Counted from the first letter of the stretch, positions 25,409 to 34,854 are shown. The stretch: 64,000 bases of DNA from Dehalococcoidia bacterium (GCA_025054935.1 JANWZD010000014.1:39935-103934), one strand, 5' to 3'. Notes: generated by a model not told the origin, from the letters alone. Translations and numbers: made by a program.

Positions 25409-26629
25409 ATGTCCGACGTGCTCGATCTCCTTCGCGAGCGCGGCTTTGTCAAAGAGATCTCGAATGAAGCCGGCCTCCGCGCCGCGCTTCAGCGCCCGAT
25501 CACCGTCTACAACGGAATCGACCCGACTGCCCCCAGTATGCACGTGGGCCACCTGATCGGGATGATGGCCCTAGCGCATCTGCAGCGCGCGGGACATCGG
25601 CCGATTGTCATCGTCGGCGGCGGCACCGCGCTCGTCGGCGACCCGAGCGGCCGCACGAGCGCCCGCCAGCTCTTGTCTAAAGAGACCGTCGACGCGAACC
25701 TCGTTGCGCTGCAGCGGCAGGTCGCGCGCTTCCTCGATTTTGCGGAAGGGCGCGCGCTGATGCTGAACAATGCCGAGTGGCTGCTCAAGCTGGGCTACAT
25801 CGAGTTCCTGCGCGACATCGGCCGCCACTTTACGGTCGGGCAGATCCTGCAGCACGAGACCTACCGCGAGCGGCTCGCCGGCGAGGGACTGAGCGTCATC
25901 GAGTTCAACTACGTTCTGCTCCAAGCCTACGATTTCCTCCATCTCTTCCGCGAGTACGGCTGCCTTCTGCAAGTCGGCGGTTCTGATCAGTGGTTCAACA
26001 TCCTCGCCGGCGTCGACCTCATCCGGCGCGAGACGGGGCAAGAAGCGTTTGGGCTCGTCTGGCCGCTGCTCCTGAAAGCTGACGGCACAAAAATGGGGAA
26101 AACCGCCTCCGGCGCGATCTGGTTGAGCGCGGAGCTGACCAGCCCGTATGACTTCTACCAGTACTGGATCAACTGCGACGATGCCGACGTCGGACGCTTG
26201 CTCCGGCTGTTCACATTTCTGCCGCTTGATGAGATCGAGCGGCTGGAAGCCCTGCGCGACGCCGAGATCCGCCATGCCAAGGAGGTGCTGGCCTACGAAC
26301 TGACCGCGCTTGTGCACGGAACCGCCGCCGCTGACCAAGCGCGGACTGCAGCGCGCGCGCTCTTCGGCGGTGAGGGCGACCTCGCCGCCGCACCGACCGT
26401 CACTATTCCCGCTGCCGCCCTCGCCGCTGGAGTGACAGCGTCGCATCTGTTTGTGCTCGCTTTCGGCGACACGCGAGCGGCGATCAAACGGCTCATCGAG
26501 CAGGGCGGCGCTTCAATCAACGGCGAACGGGTCGCCGGCGACCCGAAAGTCGACACCAGCTGGCTGCGCGACGGCGCCTTACTGCTCCGCAAGGGGAAAA
26601 AACAGTATAAGCGCGTGGTGCCCGTCTGA
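25409..26629 (+). CDS. tyrS: tyrosine-tRNA ligase
   Basis: 406 residues. Class I signatures are HVGH (residues 45-48, variant of HIGH) and KMGKT (228-232, variant of KMSKS). Tyr-specific motifs include VYNGIDPTAPSMHVGH, LLQAYDFLHLF and GGSDQWFNI. A C-terminal S4 RNA-binding domain ends in INGERVAGDPKVD and LLRKGKKQYKRV. GGGGGAGGAGAACGCC precedes the ATG. It charges tRNA-Tyr. Confidence 0.97.
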   Translation: MSDVLDLLRERGFVKEISNEAGLRAALQRPITVYNGIDPTAPSMHVGHLIGMMALAHLQRAGHRPIVIVGGGTALVGDPSGRTSARQLLSKETVDANLVALQRQVARFLDFAEGRALMLNNAEWLLKLGYIEFLRDIGRHFTVGQILQHETYRERLAGEGLSVIEFNYVLLQAYDFLHLFREYGCLLQVGGSDQWFNILAGVDLIRRETGQEAFGLVWPLLLKADGTKMGKTASGAIWLSAELTSPYDFYQYWINCDDADVGRLLRLFTFLPLDEIERLEALRDAEIRHAKEVLAYELTALVHGTAAADQARTAARALFGGEGDLAAAPTVTIPAAALAAGVTASHLFVLAFGDTRAAIKRLIEQGGASINGERVAGDPKVDTSWLRDGALLLRKGKKQYKRVVPV

Positions 26630-26787
26630 ACGCGGCCGGTTGAGGCCCCCGCGCAGAGAGCGCGCTCGCCGGCTGCGCCCTCTGCCGCCTCGAAGCGGGC
26701 GCTCACCCTCCAGCGACTGCTCTTGGCTGTGCCGTGATCCCGGGAAAGCGCCCCGCCCCGCGAGAGGCGGACGCGGCGCCCTACCGC

Positions 26788-26985
26788 TCACGCCGTTGGG
26801 GGAGCAGAGGGCTTGTCGGAGGACGCCGGCGGCGGCGTCTCCGTTCCAGAGACGGCCTTCCGAAATTCGCGAATGCCGCGGCCGATCGAGCCGAGCGCTT
26901 CCGGGAGCCTGCCGACCCCGAAAATGAGCAGCACGATCGCCAAGATGAGAATCAGCTCCATCGGACCGAGCTGGGGAAAGAACAT
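26788..26985 (-). CDS. tatA: Sec-independent translocase subunit TatA/E
   Basis: 65 residues: a membrane helix LILILAIVLLIFGVGRLPE with the conserved FG-xx-LPE motif, then the amphipathic helix GSIGRGIREFRKAVSG and a short Pro/Ser tail. It forms the pore of the twin-arginine system for folded proteins. TatC is not adjacent. Standing alone between tyrS and the LLM gene. Confidence 0.93.
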   Translation of the reverse strand: MFFPQLGPMELILILAIVLLIFGVGRLPEALGSIGRGIREFRKAVSGTETPPPASSDKPSAPPTA

Positions 26986-27206
26986 ATCCGCCTCCCTTTC
27001 GTCTCGATCATCACGAGTCGAACCGCGCGCTGTCCAGCGACAAATTTCCTAGCCAATTTCGGTCATCCCTGGGCGAGAAGCGCCGCGTCTGGTCTCGTAG
27101 AATGTCCACAAAATACTCTTCGAGAATGGGCGGGAGCGCGCGGAGGCCAGCCTCGCAACGATCGAGCCTGACGCCAATCGAGACCGCCCGGCAGGAGGAG
27201 CGAGCG

Positions 27207-28286
27207 ATGCAACTGGGGATGCAGACGGGCGCCTCCGTGTGGCCCGGGATCACCTACGAAGAGGCCGTCGAGCAGCTCACGTGGCAGGCACGCTTTGCCG
27301 ACGAGGCCGGCTTCAAGCGCCTCTGGCTCGTCGAGCATCATTTCGTCGAGTTCGCGATGGCCGGCGCGCCGAGTGTCATTCTCGCTCACTATGCCTCGAT
27401 CACCAAAACCATCAAGCTCGGTTATGCCGTTGCGGTGCTGCCGCTCCACCATCCGGTGCGGCTCGCCGAGGAGATGGCGTGGCTCGACCAGTTGAGCAAG
27501 GGACGGATGATGCTCGGCATCGGCCCGGGCTTCAGCCCGCTGGAGTACGGCGTCTTCGGCGTCGACCTTGAGCGCAAGCGCGAGTATGTCGAGGAGGGGT
27601 TCCAGATCCTGAAATTGGCGCTCTCCGGACAGCCCTTCACCTACGAGGGGCGGATCTGGCGTATCCCGCCAGTCCAGATCCATCCCGGCCCCTACCGGGG
27701 TCGGACGATGCCGTTCTATATGGCAACCTCTTCCCACGACTCCGTCGCCCGTGCTGCCCGCTGGGATGTGACGCCGCTGCTCGGCTTCCGGCCGATTGAG
27801 GTCTTAACCGATCAGATCCAGCTCTGGCGGAGCGTCCGCGCCGAGATGGGCGACACGCGCGAGGAGATCGACCGGAAACAGAAGGAGATCGGCGTCTTGC
27901 GCCGGATCGTCGTCGGCGCGACGGACGCTGAGGCGCGCGCTGTTGCCGAGGCAGGCAGCCTGCAGTTTGCCGAAGCGATCCGGCGGCTGAACACCGCCGC
28001 GGGCGAGAGCAGGCCGCGCGCATTCGAAGCGCTCGGTCCAGACGGCCGGCGGGTGCTGGTGCAGGATGTCAACGAAGAAGACCAGCGCGCTCGCAGCGCG
28101 CAGAACGCCGCCGCCGGCACGATCGCCGGCACTAAGTCGCACGTCATCGAGCAGCTGTACGCGCTTCAGGAGACCGGGGTTGGCCATGTTCTCGCTGGAT
28201 TCGGCGGACGCGGCGTGCCCCACCGCGAAGCGCGCGCCAACCTCGAGATGATCGCGAGCGACATCTTGCCGCTCTTTAACGACTAG
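27207..28286 (+). CDS. LLM-class flavin-dependent oxidoreductase
   Basis: 359 residues from ATG 27207, preceded by AGGAGGAGCGAGCG. The luciferase-like TIM barrel shows RLWLVEHHFVEFAMAGAP, KLGYAVAVLPLHHPVRLAEE, LSKGRMMLGIGPGFSPLEYG and PFYMATSSHDS. Such enzymes are monooxygenases or reductases using FMN or F420. The sequence does not decide between cofactors. A paralogue lies at 33332-34378. The stop is followed, in the same frame, by remnants of a substrate-binding protein. Confidence 0.9.
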   Translation: MQLGMQTGASVWPGITYEEAVEQLTWQARFADEAGFKRLWLVEHHFVEFAMAGAPSVILAHYASITKTIKLGYAVAVLPLHHPVRLAEEMAWLDQLSKGRMMLGIGPGFSPLEYGVFGVDLERKREYVEEGFQILKLALSGQPFTYEGRIWRIPPVQIHPGPYRGRTMPFYMATSSHDSVARAARWDVTPLLGFRPIEVLTDQIQLWRSVRAEMGDTREEIDRKQKEIGVLRRIVVGATDAEARAVAEAGSLQFAEAIRRLNTAAGESRPRAFEALGPDGRRVLVQDVNEEDQRARSAQNAAAGTIAGTKSHVIEQLYALQETGVGHVLAGFGGRGVPHREARANLEMIASDILPLFND

Positions 28287-28538
28287 CTGCCGGACCGATG
28301 GCGGCCCGATACCGACCGTGCGCTGACCGCCGCCACGCGCGAGATGGACCCAGCGCGCCGCGAGCGGCTGCTGCAGGAGGCAGCGCGCATCCTCGCCGAG
28401 GAAGTGCCGGTGCTCTTCCTCGTCCAGCAGACCTCCCTCAGCGCGTGGAGGCCGAAGGTGACGGGGCTGATCCCCCGCATTCCGGACGACATTCTGCTGG
28501 ACACGATCGAGAAGGTACGCGAGAGCGAGCGCCCGCCG
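28287..28538 (+). pseudogene. C-terminal remnant of a peptide ABC transporter binding protein
   Basis: Beginning in frame directly after the LLM stop, the sequence reads DTDRALTAATREMDPARRER, LLQEAARILAEEVPVLFLVQ and SAWRPKVTGLIPRIPDDIL. This is the characteristic end of family 5 (oligopeptide/nickel) solute-binding proteins, which are about 500-600 residues long. The N-terminal 450 or so residues and the natural stop are missing. A deletion that joined the LLM gene to the tail of a neighbouring transporter gene would explain it. Not expected to be expressed as a protein. Confidence 0.6.
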
Positions 28539-28806
28539 TCGCGGCGCGCGTGCCGCATCCAGCGGTGCCGGTCACCATCCGCGCTCAGCCTCTCCGCCCG
28601 CAAGCGCGACAGCCCCCTGCCGCGTCACCGAGTGATCCCTGCGCGGGGCGACCGCGCTCGCAGCGGCCAAAGCGCCGACGTTGCGCTCACGCCTCTTGCC
28701 GGATGGCCGCTCCTTGGCCACCCTCGCCGCACAGCGCGAGGCCAAGAGCGCGCAATCCCGTCCCGCTACCGAGCGCCACGGCGCTGCTCATGCCTCGGGG
28801 CGGGCA

Positions 28807-29178
28807 TCAGTAGAGAAAGATCCCCATTCGGTGCAGCACGCTGACGACGTGGCCGCTCTGATGTTTGATTGCCTCCGCGAGATGCTCCGGGGTGACGAGC
28901 CCATCCCCGGCATACTGCTCAGCGCGCTCAAGAAAGCGCCGGCTGCCATACGAGTAGGGAAGCGTTTCCGGCAGCTGGGCAAGGCGCGGCTCCAGCTCGA
29001 ACGTTGCTTCGCGGACATAAAGCCGCGCTTCGCGCTCGTCGCCGGGGAACGCCCCGGCACGGATCAGCGCGATCAGGAAATGATGTGTCCCGATTTGCCC
29101 ATGGCGGAACGCGCGCGCCTCTTCTTCCGCGAAGTCGAGGATCTGCTGGGCTTCCGGGCTGTAACGCGAGCGATCCAT
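28807..29178 (-). CDS. stand-alone Clp N-domain protein
   Basis: 123 residues from ATG 29178, overlapping the upstream TGA (TGATG). One Clp_N repeat domain: YSPEAQQILDFAEEEARAFR, GTHHFLIALIRAG, and the second half-repeat FLERAEQYAGDGLVTPEHLAEAI. It resembles the substrate- and adaptor-binding N-domain of ClpC/ClpA but lacks the ATPase modules, so it may act as an adaptor or decoy for a Clp machine. Last of four coupled genes. Confidence 0.82.
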   Translation of the reverse strand: MDRSRYSPEAQQILDFAEEEARAFRHGQIGTHHFLIALIRAGAFPGDEREARLYVREATFELEPRLAQLPETLPYSYGSRRFLERAEQYAGDGLVTPEHLAEAIKHQSGHVVSVLHRMGIFLY

Positions 29179-30668
29179 CAGCGCCCCCACGCGACGACGC
29201 GCTCATTGCTGTAGGTGAACGTCAACGCGCGCTCGCCCGCAAAGACCGGGCGGAGGTTTCGGCCGTCCACGTCGATCGTGTACAGCTGCCACGACCCATC
29301 GCGGTCGGAGAGGAAGACAATCTGACGGCCATCAGGCGACCACGCCGGCGCAACGTTGTTGCTGGCGCGCGTTAGCGCCGGGCTGTCAGTCAGCAAGCGA
29401 ACGCCGCCGCCTTCCGGCCGAATGACGGCGATGTCGTAATGGTCGTTGCGGTGGAGCGCGACCGCGATCAACCGGCCATCGGGCGACCATGCCGGGCTCG
29501 TAAACTGGCTATTGGTGCCCGGGATCAGCTGCGGCTCGCCGTCGCCTGTCACTTCGACAATGTAGAGGCCAATATTGCCGTCGAAGACGATCCGCCGCCC
29601 ATCCGGCGACCAGCTCGGAGAAGAGCTGAAGGTCTGGCTCGGGAGGTCAAGGACGTCGCCTGTCGCCACATCGACGATGGCGATCGCGAAGTGATCTTCA
29701 AGGATCCAGCGCGGCCGCCGCGTTATCGGATCAAAACGCAACACGGGGTCCTGTTTGCCTTTCAAGATCGCGAGGCGCGTTCCGTCGGGCGACCAGACCG
29801 GACTGCGCACACCCGGCAACGCGACGAGCTGCCGCTCTTCGCCGGTGCGCAGGTCATGCACCCAAATGCTGTCGGGCCCGCCGCGGCCGAACGCGAGCAG
29901 GGTGCCGTCCGGCGAGATTGCAGGCTCATTCCCGGTCGTGATCACGCGCTCGCCCGTGCCATCCGCATTGATCGCAACGATCTCGCCCGCAGCAGTCTGG
30001 ACATAGAACCGCCCCTGTAGCTGCTGCCCCGCGATCGGGACGGCCGGCAGGGGCGCCGGCGCCGGACGCCGGATCAGGTACGGCGCCGGCACGCGACGCA
30101 AGGTGTCGATCCAGTAATCGCCAAGCCGCGACAGCCGCGCCACGCCATCCGCGTCCAGCTGCAGCCGCGCTCGCTGGAACCACTGGACCGTCTGGCCTGC
30201 TTCGACCACCTGGTTGGTGAGGGGATAGCCGAAGAACTCCAGCCCGCCAAGCTGGACGAAGGTTGCGAAGAAGGGCCCCTCGACAGTGGTATTGGTTTCG
30301 CCGAAGTAGTAGGCGGCCCCTGTCAGGATACCGGGCGTCTGCCGGTCGGGGGTGAGGTCGAGCTTTCTGCCGAAGATCTCCTCGCCCAGCGTACCCGGCC
30401 GCAGCCGGCACGGCTGGCGGCCATCCTCGCCGCAGTCCCACTCGAGCCGCACTGTCTGAAAATATTGGACCAGCCGGTCGCGCTCGCGGAAGTCAGGCGT
30501 GCGGGGATAGCCGAGAACGCGCGGTCCGCCTTTTGCCCGATACCAGGCGAGGTACTCGCCTTGGACGTAATGGCCGGTTTCAGGGAAATACTCGAAGAGG
30601 GTCTGCCCGGCAGCCGGAGAGAGGGGCAGGAGGAGCGCAAGAAGCGCAGCAAGAGCAACGCGTCGCAT
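29178..30668 (-). CDS. secreted TolB-like beta-propeller with FGYPxT module
   Basis: 496 residues with a signal peptide (RRVALAALLALLLPLSPAAG). Residues 24-210 hold the Chloroflexota-type module with ETGHYVQGEYLAWYRAKGG, LGYPRTPDF and LEFFGYPLTNQVV. The rest is a PD40/TolB propeller with repeated PxWSPDGxxI/L blades (four clear copies). Likely an extracytoplasmic binding protein. It overlaps the membrane-fusion gene by one base and the Clp-N gene by one, so all are coupled. Confidence 0.85.
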   Translation of the reverse strand: MRRVALAALLALLLPLSPAAGQTLFEYFPETGHYVQGEYLAWYRAKGGPRVLGYPRTPDFRERDRLVQYFQTVRLEWDCGEDGRQPCRLRPGTLGEEIFGRKLDLTPDRQTPGILTGAAYYFGETNTTVEGPFFATFVQLGGLEFFGYPLTNQVVEAGQTVQWFQRARLQLDADGVARLSRLGDYWIDTLRRVPAPYLIRRPAPAPLPAVPIAGQQLQGRFYVQTAAGEIVAINADGTGERVITTGNEPAISPDGTLLAFGRGGPDSIWVHDLRTGEERQLVALPGVRSPVWSPDGTRLAILKGKQDPVLRFDPITRRPRWILEDHFAIAIVDVATGDVLDLPSQTFSSSPSWSPDGRRIVFDGNIGLYIVEVTGDGEPQLIPGTNSQFTSPAWSPDGRLIAVALHRNDHYDIAVIRPEGGGVRLLTDSPALTRASNNVAPAWSPDGRQIVFLSDRDGSWQLYTIDVDGRNLRPVFAGERALTFTYSNERVVAWGR

Positions 30669-32083
30669 CAGCGTCCTCCCGAGGCCGGCGTGCCCGCCGG
30701 CCGCGGCGTCACAACATCCCCATCCCGCAGCGTTGTGAGCCCGGAGACGATGACCGGCACCCCTTGATCAATGCCGCTGCGGATTTCGATATTGCGGTCG
30801 TCGGACACCCCGACCTCCACCGGGGTTTGCCGCGCTCGGCCGTCCACCACGGTAAAGACGACGTTTTGGTTGTTCCGCTGCACCACCGCCTCACGCGGGA
30901 CAATCAGGACATTCGGCCGCTCGCGGGTGACGAGCCGCACCTGCGCGAACATGCCCGGCCGGAGCTTCCCATCCTGCGTGACTGGCTCGACGCGCACCGA
31001 CACGGTGCGACTGCGCTGGTCGACTGTCGGCGCGATGCTCGCGATCGTTCCGCTAATCTCCTGGCCGGGGTAGGCAGGGACAGTGATGATCGCCGGCGTG
31101 CCAACGGTGAGGTCCGGCAAGCGCGTCTCCTCAACCGGCAGGACGATCTCGACCTCCTTAGAGACAATCGTGAGGATTGGCAGCTGCAGGGAGGTCGTCG
31201 AGCCGACGGGAGGAGGCCGGTCTGCGACGACGCCGTCGATCGGCGCGCGGATCGTCGCCTCGTTGACATTGATTTGCGCCAGCTCAACCCCAGCGGCCGC
31301 ACTCGTCACGACGCCCCGCTGCGCTGCAAGGTCGGCCTCTGTCACCGGCTGAAGCGCTTTTTTCAGCTGCTCTTCGGCGATAACTACGGCTTGGCGCGCC
31401 ACATCGACATCCTGCTGGGGCGGATTGATCCGGTTCCGCAGGTTAGCGAGCGCCGCATTGTAGTTGTTCGTCGCCTGTTCAAGCTGGACTGCTTCCGGCC
31501 GACGCCCCGCATCCGGCTCGAAAGCGATCCGGTCATAGGCGGCTTGGGCTTGCTTCAGCACTGCTTCGGCATTGGCGACCGCCACCCGCAGGGCTTCCAG
31601 TTCGGCAGCAGGCGGATTGAGGAGCTTATCCAGCCGCTCTTGGGCGCTGATCAAATTCGCGCGCGCGATCGCGATATCTTCGGGACGGGGGTTCTGCAGG
31701 CTTTCGAGGCGAGCTTGGGCCGACTGGAGGTTGCCTTGCGCCTGGCGCAGTTGAGCTTGAAGGGTCGAGCGGTCCAGCTCTACAAGAATATCGCCCCGCC
31801 GCACTTCCGACCCGATGTCAACGGTCACGCGCTCGACCCGCGCCGCAACCCGCGGAATAACGGCCACCTGCGCTTTGGCGCGCACATCACCCGTGTAGGA
31901 GAGCGAGGCTTGGATCGTGCCGCGCTGCGCGGGACGGATATCGACCTCGACCGCGCGAGCGGGCGTGGGCTGTTGCTGGGGCGGGCCGGATGCAGGGGCC
32001 TGTTGCGGTTGCTGGCAGGCAGCCACAACCAGAACAACCAGCGCGCCGGCGATGCCGGCACGCCTCAAGCCGCGAACTTTCAT
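30668..32083 (-). CDS. membrane-fusion lipoprotein (RND/MacA-type periplasmic adaptor)
   Basis: 471 residues. Lipobox VVAACQQ (Cys about 23), barrel-sandwich hybrid with SYTGDVRAKAQVAVIPRV and GSEVRRGDILVELDRS, a long coiled-coil hairpin (about 110-280), the returning lipoyl half NEATIRAPIDGVVADR, then beta-barrel and proximal domains. Adaptors pair with RND pumps or MacB-type ABC transporters. Neither is encoded nearby, so the partner is elsewhere or the adaptor has a new role with the propeller protein. Overlaps marR by four bases. Confidence 0.9.
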   Translation of the reverse strand: MKVRGLRRAGIAGALVVLVVAACQQPQQAPASGPPQQQPTPARAVEVDIRPAQRGTIQASLSYTGDVRAKAQVAVIPRVAARVERVTVDIGSEVRRGDILVELDRSTLQAQLRQAQGNLQSAQARLESLQNPRPEDIAIARANLISAQERLDKLLNPPAAELEALRVAVANAEAVLKQAQAAYDRIAFEPDAGRRPEAVQLEQATNNYNAALANLRNRINPPQQDVDVARQAVVIAEEQLKKALQPVTEADLAAQRGVVTSAAAGVELAQINVNEATIRAPIDGVVADRPPPVGSTTSLQLPILTIVSKEVEIVLPVEETRLPDLTVGTPAIITVPAYPGQEISGTIASIAPTVDQRSRTVSVRVEPVTQDGKLRPGMFAQVRLVTRERPNVLIVPREAVVQRNNQNVVFTVVDGRARQTPVEVGVSDDRNIEIRSGIDQGVPVIVSGLTTLRDGDVVTPRPAGTPASGGR

Positions 32084-32589
32084 GAACGGGACTCCAAGGG
32101 GGCGGACGTTCGTTCTCCAGCGGGCAGGGCGAGCGCCGCAAGCACGTCCCGCAGCGCCGCCGCCAGCCGAGCGCGCTCGTCCGGAGGCAAGTGGTCAACC
32201 CGGTCGTTGAGCCGTCGCTCGCTCAACGGAAACAGCTGGCGCAGAAGCGCCCGCCGATCGGCGCTCAGTCGGACATGCACGACCCGGCGGTCAACTGGGT
32301 CTTCCTCGCGGACGATCAGCCCCTTCTCTTCGAGGCGGTCAAGAATGCCCGAGGCGGTAGGCGGGGTCACCTGCAGCAAGCGGGCCACTTCCGAGACGGT
32401 CGGGGTCTCCCCGCGCACCAGAAGCGCCAGCACTTTGAACTGCGGCATGGTGAGCGGCAGCGCCGCCCAATCTGACGAGGAGAGACCGAACAACGCCACA
32501 ACGAGTTCGAGGAAAAGCGGCATCACCACTTCAGACACGGCGACAGCCTCACGGTACGCCCCGGACTGCTCGGCCGGACGCGCAGCCAT
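32080..32589 (-). CDS. MarR-family regulator of the adaptor set
   Basis: 169 residues. Winged-helix core MPQFKVLALLVRGETPTVSEVARLL, PTASGILDRLEEKGLI and the wing DPVDRRVVHVRLS are typical of MarR. It heads the operon with the membrane-fusion, propeller and Clp-N genes and probably represses it in response to a small ligand. The promoter lies within the leftward TTGACA / TACACT elements at 32614-32644. Confidence 0.92.
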   Translation of the reverse strand: MAARPAEQSGAYREAVAVSEVVMPLFLELVVALFGLSSSDWAALPLTMPQFKVLALLVRGETPTVSEVARLLQVTPPTASGILDRLEEKGLIVREEDPVDRRVVHVRLSADRRALLRQLFPLSERRLNDRVDHLPPDERARLAAALRDVLAALALPAGERTSAPLESRS

Positions 32590-32613
32590 CCCCGCCGTTT
32601 GGGCGCACCGGGT

Positions 32614-32644
32614 AGTGTACTCCGTGCGTCCGCGTTGCTGTCAA
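32614..32644 (-). promoter_or_regulatory. leftward promoter of the marR-adaptor operon
   Basis: On the minus strand TTGACA (32644-32639) and TACACT (32619-32614) are 19 bp apart. The predicted start near 32607 leaves an 18-base leader to ATG 32589. No clear palindromic operator is seen. Confidence 0.5.
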
Positions 32645-32845
32645 CTCGCTTCCCGGTTGTCCTCCCGCTCGGCATCTGGCTCAGCGTGCTGAGCGAACGG
32701 CCCCGCGCCGGGAGCACGATCAGCGCTCGGCTGGGCGAACAGGGATATCATCGCCAATAGTTCGATGCAATGCAATGCTTTGCTCGCAGTACACGAATCG
32801 GGAGATCGATAGGAATTGCGCCGGCGCTGCGCTACACTGGCGCCG

Positions 32846-33421
32846 ATGACGACGAACGAGGAACGCGCCGCCGACACCGAGGCCATCATCCGCTTGATCC
32901 GCCACCATGCGGACCTGCTCCAAGCGACGATCGACCCGGATGAGCCGACGTTGTTCGACCTGTCGATGGCCCAGTTCCGCACCCTCCTCACTATCGACCA
33001 CACCCAGCCAGCGACAATCAGCGAGCTCGCGCGCCGGATGGGCGTCGGGCTGCCGGCCGCAAGCCACCTCGTCGACCGGCTTGTCACTGCTGGGTTCGTT
33101 GAACGCGCCGACGATCCTGCCGATCGCCGCCGCACGATCGCGCGGCTCAGTCCCTCCGGGCAAGCGCTCGTCGACCGCTTCAAGCATGGGCCGCTTCACG
33201 CCGTGCGCGCCGCGCTCGGCCGGCTCGACGCGCCAACGCTCCGCGCTTTGCGTCGCGGGCTCGAAGCGCTGGTCGCCGCTCAGCAGGCGGTCGCCGACGA
33301 GCATCGCCGTGAGCGCGCTCCGCACCCTGCCTCAGACATACGGGAGGACCTCTCGCGTAAACCGCTCCACGCGTTCCCGGCTGACCTCGGGCGAGGACCG
33401 GAAGGAAAAGGCAACCGATAA
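32846..33421 (+). CDS. second MarR-family regulator
   Basis: 191 residues from ATG 32846. MarR core: DLSMAQFRTLLTIDHTQPATI, SELARRMGVGLPAASHLVDRL and DDPADRRRTIARLSPSG. TACACT at 32833-32838 ends seven bases before the ATG, so transcription may begin at the start codon. The last 30 residues overlap the opposing LLM gene and look non-conserved. It faces the first marR across 256 bases; the two may share regulation. Confidence 0.88.
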   Translation: MTTNEERAADTEAIIRLIRHHADLLQATIDPDEPTLFDLSMAQFRTLLTIDHTQPATISELARRMGVGLPAASHLVDRLVTAGFVERADDPADRRRTIARLSPSGQALVDRFKHGPLHAVRAALGRLDAPTLRALRRGLEALVAAQQAVADEHRRERAPHPASDIREDLSRKPLHAFPADLGRGPEGKGNR

Positions 33422-34378
33422 ATGGCGGACCCCTACCGCCTCGAGCGCCCGGATCTGATCAATCACGTCGTCGCGCGTTCCAAAGATGGCAACCCCGGCA
33501 AGCTCGTCTGCTGGCACATCGAGCGGCGGCAGCGACTCCGGCAGGAGAGGCTGGAACCGCGGGTCGCCGACAGGAAGCCCGTACATCCAGTGAGAATAGC
33601 TGGGGTAGGCGAGTTCGGCGCGCGTCAGCGCCTCCGCCTCGGCGCGAGTATCGGCGACGAGCACAAAGCGATTGGTCGCTACCCGCTCCAGCAGCCAGGC
33701 AATCCGCGCTTCATCGTGGCCCGCCGCCCGCGCGGCCGCAGCATACTGCTTGAGCGCTTCGGTCGCTTGACGCGGCTCGCGATAGCCGACCAGAGGGATG
33801 ATCCCATGACGCGCCGCAAACTCGATCGACCGGGGCGAGGTGACGGGCATGTAGAACGGCGGGCCGCTGCCATCCTCGCCGCGGCGCTGCACCGGCGGCG
33901 GGAAGACCCGGATCTCCGGAAAGCGCCAGTACGCCCCGTCGAAGCGGAACGACTCCCCGCGGAACGCCGCTTCAAGCACTGCGACGCCATCCTCGAACAG
34001 CTCGACCGCCCGGTCAGGGTCGGGGCAGAGCACTGCGGTCTCAAGCGGCGAATGGCCGCGCCCAATACCGATGTCGAGCCGGCCTTGCGACAGCCGGTCG
34101 ACGAGGAGCAGCTCCTCAGCAAGGCGGATGGGATGATAGAACGGCACGAGCATCACGGCGCCGCCAAGCCGGAGGCGGCTGGTGCGCGCTGCAAGGTAGC
34201 CCAGCATCACCGCCGGCGACCCCGCCCCCGCCTGCTCAGTGAAATGATGCTCCGTCATCCACAGGTTCGCGTAGCCGTGTGTGTCGCCGTACCAGGCGAG
34301 CCAGGTGAGATAGTCCACCGCCTCGTCCCAGCTTGCGCCGGCCTTGATGCGCAGGCTCGCCGCAATCCCGATCTTCAT
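33332..34378 (-). CDS. LLM-class flavin-dependent oxidoreductase (second copy)
   Basis: 348 residues, ATG preceded by CGGAGGAGGGA. Barrel motifs: NLWMTEHHFTEQAGAGSP, RLGGAVMLVPFYHPIRLAEE, LSQGRLDIGIGRGHSPLET and PFYMPVTSPRS. Clearly related to the enzyme at 27207-28286. FMN- or F420-dependent oxidoreductase; substrate unknown. Its end overlaps the second marR gene by 90 bases tail to tail. Confidence 0.9.
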   Translation of the reverse strand: MKIGIAASLRIKAGASWDEAVDYLTWLAWYGDTHGYANLWMTEHHFTEQAGAGSPAVMLGYLAARTSRLRLGGAVMLVPFYHPIRLAEELLLVDRLSQGRLDIGIGRGHSPLETAVLCPDPDRAVELFEDGVAVLEAAFRGESFRFDGAYWRFPEIRVFPPPVQRRGEDGSGPPFYMPVTSPRSIEFAARHGIIPLVGYREPRQATEALKQYAAAARAAGHDEARIAWLLERVATNRFVLVADTRAEAEALTRAELAYPSYSHWMYGLPVGDPRFQPLLPESLPPLDVPADELAGVAIFGTRDDVIDQIRALEAVGVRHLSVAFSFRSSPEVSRERVERFTREVLPYV

Positions 34379-34379
34379 T

Positions 34380-34854
34380 CCCTCCTCCGCGGAGCGAGCA
34401 TACCACGTGCCGCGCGGTCAGCGGGCGGCGCGCCTCGATCTCCCGCTTCGGGGCGGTCGGAGCGGCGCAGACTAGGGTCTTTTCCTCGAGAATGAGCTGC
34501 AGCATCCGGTCGCGGACGAGAGCGGAGATTTCCGGCGCCTCTCATGCGCCTTCCCGCTCTTGACGCCCGACAGCGTTGACGAAGCGCCTTGCAAGACGGA
34601 CAGCACGACCTGCCCGGGATGCCGAGACACCGCCGACTGCATGCACTTCGACGGTCCGCTTGAACTTCAGGCACTACCGACGCGAGCTCGGCTGTGTACC
34701 GCTTGCGCTGTCGGATAAGGTCGCCGGCAAAGCGAGCGTGGACTTCGTCATAGCGCTGCTGCTCCGGGCGGCGCGATGAGCGGCCGGGAGCGACCAGCGC
34801 CGCGATCGCCGCTTGGAAGTACGCACCGTGTGCCCGATTGGCGGCGTTGTTCAC
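34380..34854 (-). pseudogene. possible decayed gene
   Basis: From GTG 34854 the minus strand reads a helical, basic stretch (HGAYFQAAIAALVAPG, YDEVHARFAGDLIRQRKRY and TAELASVVPEVQA) that looks like real protein, then turns into Cys/Arg-rich noise. Near 34505 another frame looks coding again (MLQLILEEKTLVCAAP). Frameshift decay of one gene would explain this. No family recognised. The 34380-34947 interval holds nothing else I can support. Confidence 0.3.

Noticed and set aside
30533..32692. Plus-strand open frame of 719 codons
   Set aside because: Antisense to the membrane-fusion and marR genes, whose domains are unmistakable.
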